From Isoetes taiwanensis (taxonomy: Eukaryota; Streptophyta; Lycopodiopsida; Isoetales; Isoetaceae), in assembly GCA_021234155.1 (NCBI GenBank), contig JAJEKV010000001.1, positions 31,634,177 to 31,698,176 of the forward strand: DNA of 64,000 nucleotides. Reading direction: 5' to 3'. A program made the translations under genes and the position numbers. The first letter of the stretch is position 1; each line of letters starts with the position of its first letter. Positions 46,671 to 58,430 of this stretch are shown one piece after another. Below the pieces are notes generated by a model that was not told where the DNA came from, searched no databases, and saw only the letters and a program-made list of their open reading frames with translations.

Positions 46671-48956
46671 AATAATGTGGTCCCGATGAAGAACCGTATA
46701 TTTCTAACTCTAGAATTGTGAAGGTGTGCTACTCTATTCGTATGTAAATTAGTATGAAGCTGACGCTCGCAGTTGCTTTTGGGAAAGAAGGCGTATTTTT
46801 CTGTTGGCGAAGGTCCGACTGTGGATAACATCGCGAGTGCGCCCTGGGCACATGCTGAGCAGCCAAGGGCTTTCCAATTCCGGCTCCTGCAGTGCGGCAT
46901 GGCGATGAAGGTGAGGGGCTGGTCCTCCTTTCAAATTTGTAGCAGGGATCGGCGGTTCTTCTATCAGGTTAGCGGCTTCTTTCTTCTGTGTCGTTGTCCG
47001 ATTCCTCCTGCCATGTCTGCTAGTGCAGAGATGAATCCTATCCGGCCTCTTGCTACCATGTCTGCTAGTGTACAGATGCATCCTGTGTGCCCTGCTGCTG
47101 CTATGTCTGGCACATCTAGCTCTGGACAGATCCAAGAGCCTCCTGCCATGCCCAATTCGTCCTTCAGTCGGGGGACAATTGACGTGTCCGTCACTTAGGC
47201 CTCTTAGGCCAAGATGTGCCCCTCAGTTTCTATGAAGCTCTGTCATCCTTCTGTGACAGAAAATGCATAGCAGGGGACTGTTGCCTTGGAGAGGGACTCC
47301 TCTGCAGATCACTTGCATGTTCAGAGTGTTTTGAGGGCACGCTTCAGATCTCCCAAGGCTATCAATGAAGGTATCAAGAGAGACTTCAACTGACCATGTA
47401 AGCCAGCAGGTGTGATTCTGGTCTGCAAGGCGCTCGGGAACACGAGGCTCCACTGCTTTGAAGGGATGGTGGGCTACTATATGAAGGATATTGGCAAGGT
47501 GCATTATTCATCTCACCTGCATAATGTTAGCGATTCCATGATACATAAGAGCAAAGATCTTTACTTGCGTTGGGGTGCTAGAGATACTAAGGGCCTTTGT
47601 GTTCTTGACAATCGTAACATCCTCAATAAGGCAGCACATTTCGTTTCCTATCATGGGGGACGTCGTGCCATACCGAGCCTCACTTTTACCTTGGCTAGAA
47701 TGATCATGAGCGACAAGTACACCCTATCCAGCAGCTGGATAATCCCTTCTAACACAGCCCACGTGAATTAACACAGGGTCCGTGCTGCCTGGAGGATCCT
47801 CCTGAGCCTTGCTCGTTGCATGCCTTTAGATATCCGAACAATTCTATATGGCCTGCCAGCTGGCTATGTGCCAGTCGAGAGAAATGGACTGGCAGACGTA
47901 GGTATTGGGATGACTCTATCCCTGCTGATGAAGCTGATGAGAATTTCTATGATATTTGTGACCCCACGTTCAGCCCTGAGGTTCAGATACCTGATCATGA
48001 TGCTGGTTAAATTCCAGTTTATACAGGAGATCATACCATAGTTGTTGGCTAGGCCTGTTAGTTCTTCTGTGATTGTACAGTTTCCTTTATGTCCAATTTT
48101 CTTGTTGCAGGTTAAAAATGGAGGTTGATGTGATGCTCAGGATGGTGCAGATGATCCTGCGGTGCACATGGATCCTTCACTGATCAGTTCTAGCGTGGAT
48201 GCCTCTCATCCTTACGCTCGAGTTTACCCACCAAAACTGGAGGAGACATTCTGTGATGAGGAGTTCGTGAACCAGCTAGTTCAGATTGGCACGGAAATGC
48301 ATAGGATAGCGGCCTCAATGCGTATTCTTAGGCGTCAGCTTCACAGGTTTTACATGGCAATTGATACTGCTATAAACCGTCTTGCATGGGAACGGTTCGA
48401 AGTTGCCACATCTGAGCTTTATACTCTCAGGTCGCACATGAGCCTTGCAAGGGCGCTCTTGTCACAGGAGATCCGGGCATTGGATAACGTCATAAGGCAG
48501 GCTCGCTCTGGGGAGCTGCGCAACTGAGTTTGTGCTCATGTTTTCTTTTCTGAATGTACATGTGCCACGTTTGTATTGTAAGAAAATCACCGTTTCACTT
48601 AATGTACTTCTGTTATGGTGTTGTATTTACATGCGTGTCTCTTGTATTTTGGCTTGAAGCCATGGTTTTTGTGCAAGGGGCGATTGCATGAATGTACATA
48701 TGCCACATTTGTCTTGTGAAAAAATAATAGTTTCACTTAATTTACTTTTGTTATGGTGCTGCATTTACATGCTCCTCTCTTGTATTTTGGCTTGAAGCCA
48801 TGGTTTTTGTGCAAGGGGTGCTCCTATTTAATGCGTTCAATTTGACCCCATGTTGACCCCATACCGGTGGTTTGGATTCTTGCAGCCAGCATATTTTGTG
48901 GAAGGTGCCATCATCGGACGGCTGAAAAACGATAATACAGCCAAAAAAACGATAAT
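46671..48956 (+). mobile_element. Replitron-like (HUH Rep) element, copy 2
   Basis: Direct copy of 38465-40814, about 2.29 kb; ends aacgataat at 48956 and begins aataatgtggtcccgat. It starts 213 bp upstream of the CAP-G ATG and is transcribed away from it, so it abuts or overlaps the CAP-G promoter. The Rep is broken: the same TAG after DVSVT, a further stop after DFN, Tyr-to-Tyr change giving GYYMKD (the Y of YxxK kept, 47478 region), and a stop in the place of Glu after AHVN near 47769. The HLH pair is kept. The last ORF (48162-48527, ending SGELRN) is more complete than in copy 1. Confidence 0.65.
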
Positions 48957-48969
48957 GCTTCAATTTTTT

Positions 48970-50400
48970 GGATCAAAAAAGTATTCATCTAAAGACACAT
49001 TCATGGTCAAAGTCTGGGAGATTCAAGATCCACCGTCGTGATAACAATCACCTTATTGCATGGCAATCAAGGCCTGGGCATGCAAGGTCTAAGATCCCCT
49101 GACGGCACACAAGAGGAACCCTTTCATGCTATACCCATTTCTATGATCGGGCAGCAGGCAAGGGTCATCGTGCAGTAGTTGTTGTCCTTCGCCCTACTAT
49201 ATTCTGTCGTGAGGCCTATGGTAGCCTCAACCACTCACCGCGAGCTTTTCAACGGTTATCGCACAAAAAAAATAGTTTGGCCTTTGCATAAGGGTCAGGA
49301 TAGTCTTACCCTGGTTTTGGGGATTTCGGAAGTGAAAATACTGGCCCCCGGTATCACTGCCATCTCTCGATGAAACACGTTCCAGGCCCCTGTGTTTCAC
49401 TGTACTGACACATGTGAGGGGCCCTGCGCCAAACTCGATCCTTCGCTCCCGCGACACATCCGGGCCGTCCATGGTCTTCCCTGCCTCTGGTATCACCACA
49501 AAAAGTACATGATGATCCCTTCGTCCGGAATCACCAACGTGTGATCTCGACCTCCAGGATCCCCTTGCCGTGGCTAATAACGCTTCCAAAATCAGCAGCA
49601 GTAACCCCGACATCCGGAATTCCTGCATCTGGCGGATGTGATTCCCTCCTTCGTATCATCAATGCACGTCCGATATCGGCACCCCGATGTAGGCCAGGTT
49701 GTCCCCGCCACCGGGATCACCACCATAGCCAATGGTGGGGGGCGGGAATATGCTACCCTCCGGGATCCCCAACGAGGATATTTCGGTGAGGTCGTCTGCG
49801 TAATAGTATAATTGGACCGTCCACGTGGTGAAATCGAAGCCTTTCATTTGAATTAATGTCGGACGACGAGTAAAGACAATGATTAAATTGCTGCCATGCT
49901 TATCCATAGGTGGCTCAAAGTAAAAATAGTGAAGTATTTTTATACGAAACATGCAAACTTTCCTATCTTTTCAACTTTGGCATTTACTAATTTTAAAGAT
50001 CTTTGGGGCTTTCAGATTATATGGCACAAGTTCACTTAGCCAATTTTAATTCTTATCTTTGTCTTTTCCTAGGGGACAATGAAATACGTGAGAATTAATA
50101 TAAGAAGCTATGGCGAGAAATCTTGATCGCTTAGAGGCTTAGAAGTAGCAATGTGTAAGAGACGTATTTAGGTATGGGCTGATGTTTTCAAATACGTGCG
50201 CATACATGGGTTCTCGAATAAATATGCTTGTATATAAGACTAATAGTTTGTATTTGCAGTTGATGCAGGGTTATTTCACCGTATGCCATCCACTTATGGT
50301 GATACCGGAGGGCAGGAAAACCGCCAATATTATTCGTACGGGCCCCAATAGGGGGTCGCCACATCTGTGATTGGGATTCCGGAGGAAAGGAATTTAATCT
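48970..50400. other. Intergenic; cluster of CCGG(A/G)ATC-type motifs
   Basis: No gene recognised. Between 49430 and 49780, and again at 50300-50390, short motifs such as ccggaatcacc, ccgggatcacc, ccgggatcccc and ggtgataccggagg recur irregularly. Similar words make up the inverted repeat at 53223-53307. Confidence 0.45.
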
Positions 50401-50403
50401 GGC

Positions 50404-52933
50404 GATGGCTAAGTCCAAACTCTGTGCGCCAAAATCCTTTGCCCTTTCTGACCATCTCTGAACAGAAAAGGGCCAGATTGTTGTCAAATCCACCGGCGTT
50501 TTCGCTGCTGCATCCGGTTATTATTTTAAGGTAAGAATCTTCGCAAGCGCCATCAGGACCTCTGTTTTTAGAGTATTTTAAGCTTATTATAACCCTTTAC
50601 GTTTTTTTACAAGTGGTGGAACAGTCTATTAATCTGGAAATCAACCTAAATACGTCGATTAATGAGAACTAGAATGGTTATTTAAAAGAAAACTCGGCCT
50701 GGAAGTTGCCGGATTGCTTCAAAGACATCGCTGGGATTGAATCTGACCAAGAGATTCAATCCCCAAACAAAAAGAAATTAAGGGCAGAGGCAAGAGCTAA
50801 AGAGTGTTCGCCACAGAAGGTTAACCGAGTTCAAAATCCAGAGGGTTTAGTTGATGATCAGTGGGATGAGGATCGCAGGGTAAAAGTAAATGTAGATCTT
50901 GGCAGAACAGGTGGGGCTTGAAAAATGCATCAATGTGCATCCAAGTAAAGATCTGGCAGCTTCTAATTGTTTAAAGAATTACAGGTATAATCAACTCATT
51001 CGAAAATGGCATTGCCAAGTCGGTGACTGCATCAAAACTTATGCCAAAAAGGTGGAACTGGAGAATCACAGGTTCAGGTGCATTAATTATTTGAAAATTT
51101 CAGGCTTCCAGATGCGCCAAGGGACCGAATTCCCAAGAACAAAGCTGAGGTGAGGGTAAGAGATTATGGGAAGATAAAGATTCAGAGATCTCTTGATCCG
51201 GACTTTAAATTCAGCCACAATCTCACCAGAAAACTCTAGAGGGCAAGGGCGGCAGCAGCAGAGCATATGGCAGATGACCAAAGTGCTCTCAGCCTTCTCG
51301 ATGATACGACCCAAAGCGAGTTCACTAACCTGCAGGTGTGGAGAAAAGAGGTCCAAGAACTTGAATTGCATGAAGAGTGGCTAAGGGAGATCCGGGCAAG
51401 GATCAGGAGCCAGTATAGCAATTTGGAAGATAAGGTATTGTTTGGTAATTTGAGCTAGTTGAGCTCTGATCAGTGCCAATTGGGTGATGATGATGTGAGC
51501 GCAGAGATAGAGGCTGCAAGAACATGTAAATTTAGTTCCCGTCCTCCCAAAATTCCAGGTTCGAAGACCCCAGCTCGGCAGTGTGCCCCTAGGAATCGGA
51601 TACAGGTGCAAGCCCGGAGGGATGCAGATCAGATAGCTCCGAACCATATTGTGCATGAAGAAGAGGAGGACGAGCCTATAACTGCAGATGAATTGGCTCC
51701 CCCACCCCCCAACAAGATGAAAATGTATTATTTGTATGTGCTAGACCCCTAGTTCTTTGCTCCTCTAATATCATATGACAGAAAGATTAGAAGGGAGCTT
51801 TGGCAGTTTAAATTTTCTTTAAATTACCTAATTGTGGTCGAGAGTCCTCTCTTAAAGGTGGAAAATAAATCCTCTGATGTTGAATTCCACATCTCTGAGG
51901 CAGAGGCCCTCAAATTCTTCACTATTCCAGGTGCCCTCGGTTGTGAGGAGTCTGAGATCGATGCCGAGTGCTTAGGGGCTTATTTACTATAAGTGTATAG
52001 TCCTTGTGTCTATTTCTTGCACAATAAGCTAAATTCAGCGTTTCAGGGTTCTTGCACGCTCAATTCCGGCCCAAAAACGTTGTCATCGTGTCCTCCTGCA
52101 CTCTACTGCTTTTGATCTGTTTCTAAATGGTTCGAAACCAGGGTTATGTGCTACCTATGACCAGTTTGTGAAGCTAATTCCCGGATCCCTGTTTGGTAAG
52201 GCACATTGGAAAGTCGAGTATGCACAGTTCTACTACAGACCGGTTAACGCAAGGTAAATTGGGATTGGGACTCGAAATTTTTTATTGCATTGCTAGTTCT
52301 AGTTTGAATTGATTGCAGCTTGTATTTTGCAGTGGCCATCGGAGCCTGTTCATTTTGGTAGATGATCCTTTGGCATGCCATAAGATCAAAAAGCCTTGTT
52401 CTTGCATATTGCATTTCGATTCCTTTGATCCCCTCCATGCTCCAGTCCGAGGGTTCATCACTTTGTGAGTGTGCCATTTGCAGACTTTGTTTTCAATGCT
52501 GTCTTCTAATGACCTGACTTGCAGCTTTTCAAATGATGTATTCACGAGGTGGAAGCACGAGGCATCAACATTGCATGTATTTCGATGGCGCTCCACAGCA
52601 GCACAACAACCAGGATTGTGACATCTATGTTATTAGTTATGTTTAAAAATTCATTAGAGAAATCTATAACAAGGAGACAGATGTGAGTAATAATTGTCTT
52701 ATTTTTTGTTTAGTAAGATTATGGACTCTCCATTTTTAATCTATTGTCTCCAGATCGTGATCAACCGGGACTGGTTCGCCAAAGAAGACGTGAACAATTT
52801 GAGGGCAGGCTTTAAGTTGATGCTGCAAAAGTTAATTGACTATGTAATTGCAGAAAAATCAACATTCTACTTGCCCGACTGTAGCAATCAATTTGCACGG
52901 TCCCTGACCAGGTTGATGCTGAATGGCCCCTGA
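50404..52933 (+). pseudogene. Ulp2/SENP-type C48 cysteine protease gene, decayed
   Basis: C48 proteases remove SUMO from nuclear proteins; their triad is His-Asp-Cys. In the 3' part: AQFYYRPVNA (52215-52253), an intron 52254-52332 with GT-AG ends, then SGHRSLFILVDD with the catalytic-type His codon at 52337, CILHFDS with Asp at 52418, and after a second intron WKHEAS, then in a shifted frame APQQHNNQDCDIYVISYV with Cys at 52617 and INRDWFAKEDVNNLRAGF (52757-52810). This is the order and spacing of the Ulp2/SENP6-7 fold. The HW pair is HR and DCG is DCD, and stops/frame shifts occur near 51990 and 52590, so it is very likely dead. The upstream text (50706-51753) is acidic and helical and may be its regulatory N-terminus; that part is uncertain. 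Confidence 0.65.
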
Positions 52934-53222
52934 TTTGAACTCTCTCCACTGCAAGAAAAAAATAGTTTTTCCTTGTTCAGAACATGTAAATTGTCCCCTC
53001 TGTTTGAAAATATGACTTTAAATCATAGTTTTTAATGGTTAATTGAAGTGGAAAATTGCTTTCCTTTCCCTTGTCTTAAATTACTCTTGAATTGTTAATT
53101 TGGATCTACAAGAATTCATTGAAAATCATTGAAATCATTCAAATATTTTACAACCATTGTAGAAGACGATCTGAATTTGAACACCTATTGGATCCCAAAT
53201 TTTGAAATCCCATCCACCGTAT

Positions 53223-53307
53223 GGGGATCCCGAAGGATGGCTTCATTTGCATGGTGATCCCGACCTCCGAGATCACCATGCAAATGAGATTATCATCCGG
53301 GATCCCC
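53223..53307. repeat. Inverted repeat of 37-nt arms
   Basis: GGGGATCCCG...TCATTTGCATGGTGATC (53223-53259) faces its inverse (53271-53307) over an 11-nt spacer. The outer 10 and inner 17 bp pair perfectly; the middle 10 do not. Confidence 0.9.
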
Positions 53308-53340
53308 AAATGGCGGACCTAATAAAAATAAAAAAAATAA

Positions 53341-54840
53341 AAAAAATCCAGCCAGACCTAGTATCCTAGGTCTAACATCAAACCTCGGTCAATCCCAAGG
53401 AATCAATTATCAATCCCGATTCCGTTTTTAACGTGAATCCCTGGTACTTAAAGTCCCTTAGCCATTGATCATTATGATGTTTTCTTAGACTAATATCCAT
53501 GGAATACCTAGAAAGCCTGACCAAACAGATGCCTTTAGACATTACTTATGAGCAAAAAAAAAGGGGTTGAAGCCTTTACAACAAGCCATAGATCTCATAC
53601 AATTTTTCCTTTCTTATTTACTCTTTATTATCAAATGTCCCTGTACCAGGACCATATAACCTATAACAGACCACTTTCCCATAGGCAAATGCCTCTTCTT
53701 TTTATGTTTTGCAGATGGCTTCATATGTACTTTGCATGACTTTAGCCTATTTGTATGTCAAGCTCAAAAATTACAGCCCATGCATGTAATGCTTTCTGAT
53801 ATTTTCTGATGGTCTGAAGTTTTTTTATTAAAACAAAGGGACCCTTTAAATGACCAAACAGACAAAAACATTTAGTTCACAAGTGTTGCTAATATCAATG
53901 TATCATGATCTATTTCAGCTTTCAATGGTAAAGCAGACCGAAAATTTCTTCTTGCCTCTTTAGGACAACACAAGCATTTGTTCTTTATAGATTTAAAATA
54001 TGAACCTAAGGTTTATTACTTGAAAATTTTAAAACTAAAGTGGCAGCCTTTTTAGATCATAAGCTTCCATAAAAAAAAGGTGGTGCATGTTAATGTAAAA
54101 AAGCCTGTTCCAATAAGCAGCCAGCCTTATGCATCCTTAGATGCTTACAAAATCAGCAAAGTAAAATGAGAAATAAGACTGGTTTTACCTTCGCTTCTGA
54201 TATAACATCTTTCATTACCATTTTTCCATACCCAATCTAAGTACAAAAAAACTGTTTTAACTTGAGAAGGAAGTCTGATACAGCATTAAAAACCAGGAGC
54301 AGCTTTTGCTTGTTTATCTTCCGGATTTTTGCTCAAGTCCATGTCCAGATCTACCACGTTCAACCAACAAAAAGCAAGAAAAAACACAAGGGTAGGAGAG
54401 GTCCGGTACCTGCAGCCAAACATCAAAGCTTTAGCATGAGCATGTAGATTGAAGAGCCAAAAGGTACAATGGAGCCTCTCGGTTTATAGCCGATCAGCCC
54501 TTGTATCCTTCTGCCCTGTTAGTAAACCATAGTAGATCCTTTTTTATTAAATGAATGCTAACCTTGTATACAATGGGTAATCAAACCTGTTATGCATGCT
54601 CTTATATTTAGAGAGGTCACATTCTTAAAACTGTTTTTTCAGCATATTAAGACATTCTGTACCTGGATTTCGTCTTTATCCGAAGTATATTCATCAATAA
54701 TTTGTGTCTCAGGGATGCTGGTCTCTCCTTTACCATGATACCCTGAGCTATTGTTATAAGAAGCTCTTCCCCCATAATTTCCTTTTTTGTTTGCCACAGC
54801 TCCTCTGGTTATGCAAGCTTCCCTCTTAAGGCTAGAATCA
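53341..54840 (-). repeat. Pseudo-LTR copy, downstream end of Penelope-like element
   Basis: About 1.5 kb nearly identical (a few percent differences by eye) and in the same orientation as 62261-63760. It contains the 3' coding end of the large minus-strand ORF (54639-54840), then noncoding DNA, and ends aaaaaatccagccagacc. Beyond it is an A/T-rich tract ataaaaataaaaaaaataaa. Confidence 0.85.
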
Positions 54841-57223
54841 TTTCTCTGATCTCCCATCTTGTTGGATATTTCAGTGCTATCAGAAAGTGATAAGCATGCT
54901 AAGAGTTCATCTTCCAGCTCTATTTCATTCAAATACTCTTCCTCAGAACTAGAAGCACAAGGCCGGCCGTCTGAGTCGAATTCTCCCTCCATAAAGTATA
55001 GAAGCATTATGTATTTTATCTAAAGTTTTTCAGTAGATCTTTATCCTGCCATGGCATGTGCGGGAGATCCTTTCTAAAACTAGAGAGTAGTGTTCAGATT
55101 AGTGTTTTACCACTAGCTTGTATTAAATCCAAATCTTTTCAGAAGGATTTTTCTTACCTTCCACCGTGAGGCATGAATGCCACGATTGCCAATGCTGAGG
55201 TACTGCCAGTCTTTGGTGTGTGATGCCTAGTATGGCTGCCACAAGTCGCCTTCTTTAGCTGCCTCAATAACTTTTGGCGGTCATTTTGTATTTGCCTAGT
55301 TTCGATCCTGCTACAATACTGGTTTCAAGGGTCACGATTACATGTATTCCATTTTTTGCAATAAAGGGTATTTAGACCAATGTGTAAATGGTATTCCTTA
55401 TACTTCCATCTTTTGGAAAGGCTTCATGTTGTAGACATATCTCACCATCTCATGCTATATTTACCTATTCAATTAGATATCTTTGTCATCTAATGTAATA
55501 TATGGTTAATAATTAAAAAAAGCCTACCTCCTACCGTAGGAGTAGGTTGACCTCTTTTAGACCGTCTGTATCATAGGGGAGGGTAGACCCCTACTATACA
55601 GCAGAGGTCATACCCATCCCTATTCTTTTGATACTTAAACATTTTTTTCTTTTTTTACCCTACTTAATTTCTGGAAATATACCAAATGTCACTTAAAAGA
55701 CATACCTTATCAGTACTGGTTGCTGATCACTTGGATAAGAACTTGTAAGTCGTATTTGATTCCTGGGAATTCATTGCTTCTCAGATACTGTAGTACTTTC
55801 TTTTTGAGTCCGAAGCTGTCAAATCCATTTTTAACAAATTTGTTGATGATGCTTATGATGTCTTTTGCAGCCATAATGGGGCAGGAGTTTATGTATAAGT
55901 ATGGCATGACCTGAGATAAAATTGCATTTCTGGCTTGATAATAAGGTCGGCAGCTATCAGCATGTACATACCTCATCACCTTAAAGGGAAGCTGGTCCCT
56001 CTTATCATACTTGTATGTCCTGTAAAGACCCATTTCCTTGCTTATAACCTCGATTGTCATATTTAAGAAATTTGCCTTGTAGCCATAACATTTGTTTGGA
56101 TCATCCACAAATTTATACGTTGTTTCCTCCTTGATACCTAAAGTCTGCATATCATAGATTTGCAGGTTCTCTTTGCCAATTTCGGGTAAGATGCATAAAA
56201 ACTTTTTTTTTCTTCCTCTATTGTGTCTTCCTCGAACAATACTTCTTCTGCCAAATTTACCTCAGGGTTTGCAGATCTGACTCTTCTGCTACCTCTGCCT
56301 CTAAAATCAGAATTGCCTCTGCCCCTTTTCCTTTTTCTCTAGATCCATTCTTTGTTGAACAGTTTAGTGCATAATGTCCCCTTCCCCCACAATTGTGCAA
56401 TTTATCTCTTTTGTTAGATTTGAACACCTTATTTTTAGATGACCAAGCTGGTTACAATTATAATATGGACAAAGCTTATCTCTTTGGCGCTTTTCTCCTT
56501 TTCCCTTATCGGGTGCTCATTCAACTTCCTCTTCCATAATTCTACTCTGCTCAATTTCAGTTTTGAGCATTCTTTCTGCATCCGTCCTTGTTTTGGCAAT
56601 TGCCCTTATGAAAATTGCAAAACTTCCAAGACTTGCCACTGCTCTGGAGATTGCCAACACTTGCTGTTATTGGGTGTAGAACACTCTTACACCTTCTAAA
56701 TAAGCAATAATATTGTCACAATTATGAAAAATATCATTTACATTGTCCTTTTAATGGAATTTCAATCTCTCTACTTCATTTTCCAAAACATCAATTTGTG
56801 AAGATGTCTTTTCCTCATATGTAAGCAACGTATAAATTCACATTTGTTTAGAACTCATACCTCTCCACTTCAAGACTATGCTTGAGTTTACTTTGCTCAT
56901 AATAATTCCTTCAGCCTCTCTCACCTTAGTATTATCTTCCTTTATTATTCCTCTGGAGGTTACATTAACCTCCCTAATCTATTCTCCTATAGATTGTTCA
57001 TCATTAAAAGATATGCTTCCTTCTGTTGCAGCAGCTACACTTCTATTTCCAGAACTTCTCAAATTGATTTCTCCTTCATTTGATTCAATGAGGTCCTATA
57101 AGTCTTCAACTTGCAACACATGCTTCACCTTCTCCTTCCAAACTTGGAAGCTAGAATCTCCCTTAAACACATCAATTTCATTCAGCAATCCTGCACCAAA
57201 TCTGCTCAGCATGTTTGTCTTAA

Positions 57224-57239
57224 CCTGCTCTGATACTAA
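57224..57239 (-). other. Primer-binding site (initiator tRNA-Met type)
   Basis: Minus-strand TTAGTATCAGAGCAGG, one base off the TGGTATCAGAGC core complementary to the plant initiator tRNA-Met 3' end, directly after an LTR-like end CTTACA at 57240-57245 and 12 nt before the Gag ATG. Confidence 0.75.
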
Positions 57240-58430
57240 TGTAAGATAATTCTTCAAGTCAATAAGCAAGATGTTAAGTTTTCAACACACTACCATAGTT
57301 TGAATCTCAATTCGCAAACTTGCATATTCCATATCACAAACTTGATATATTCAATTTTGAATATCACACTAAAAACTCAACGTGCAAATAGAGCAATATA
57401 AATTTATCTTCAATCACAACATTGTATATTCAATCAGTATAACAAATACTTCCACTATAGAAATTGCGATTGCAATATATTACTATTTGTATGGCTATGA
57501 CTCAAACACTGTAGCACATTTTACTTCATTTACAACATGAATATACAGACACTTCGTTTGCTCTACGGAATCAAACTATGTCAATATCTACATCTATATA
57601 TATTGCCTTAAAATACTATCTATCTATCTTATTTATACAATCAGTTCCTCAGTTGTGTAGCCTAACCAATTGCTTCACATATTTCTCCGTGCTTCAGCCT
57701 TATCTTTATTTTATTGGACCAAGTTTCTGAATTTCAAATTTGCTCCATAATATTGGGCCGAGAACCTCATATTTGGGTTACCATCTTTAGATTTTCTGCA
57801 TTCCATTTTCTATATGGTTCACTTTGAACCTTTGTATATAGGTTGAATATTCAACTATAATGATTCTGCCTTATGAACACTCAGCAATTTATCCTTAGGT
57901 CTGCAACTTCAACCTTAGCTTAAGAATCTCTATAATATAAGTTGCCTTACCATGTAGCTTGGATCTGTTTCAACTATGTCCCTTAAACTGACTTATCTAA
58001 TAACTTGCAGTTGCTCCAACCATGTCATTGTTACCATATTATGCACATAAAGATTATGATAACTCAATCTAATTCTCACATGATGAAACCACAACCTTCA
58101 AGGTCAAGTTCTCCTGTTGGATTGTTTAACTGTCAATTCAAAAACCATGCTACAAGCAGGTAAAAAAAAAAAAAAAAAGATAAGCTAGTTAGAAGTACAA
58201 AATATGCTACAGGTGTTGCCTGTAAGCTTCTCCCCCGTGTATCCTTAGGATCTCTATGATGGTGGTGATCCTGACAAGGACAGTAAAATTTAATCTGAAG
58301 TGAAGGTGACACAGTACAACGAACTTGCTAATGCAGATTGATTTATGTTTTGTCCACCGGCAAACATGGCTCATCGTATGCATCAGCTTAATTTGTATGC
58401 TGCACAAAGACCTATGACCCTTTTCAACAT
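57240..58430 (-). repeat. Probable LTR region of the Copia relic
   Basis: AT-rich, noncoding, between the primer-binding site and the RT break point. Its 3' end (CTTACA) is defined by the primer-binding site; the 5' end is not certain (candidate TGTTG starts on the minus strand at about 57536 and 58433). A poly-A run sits at 58162-58179. Confidence 0.4.

Noticed and set aside
38465-48956. Helitron
   Set aside because: No RepHel helicase, no second catalytic Tyr motif, no TC...CTRR ends with a 3' hairpin seen.
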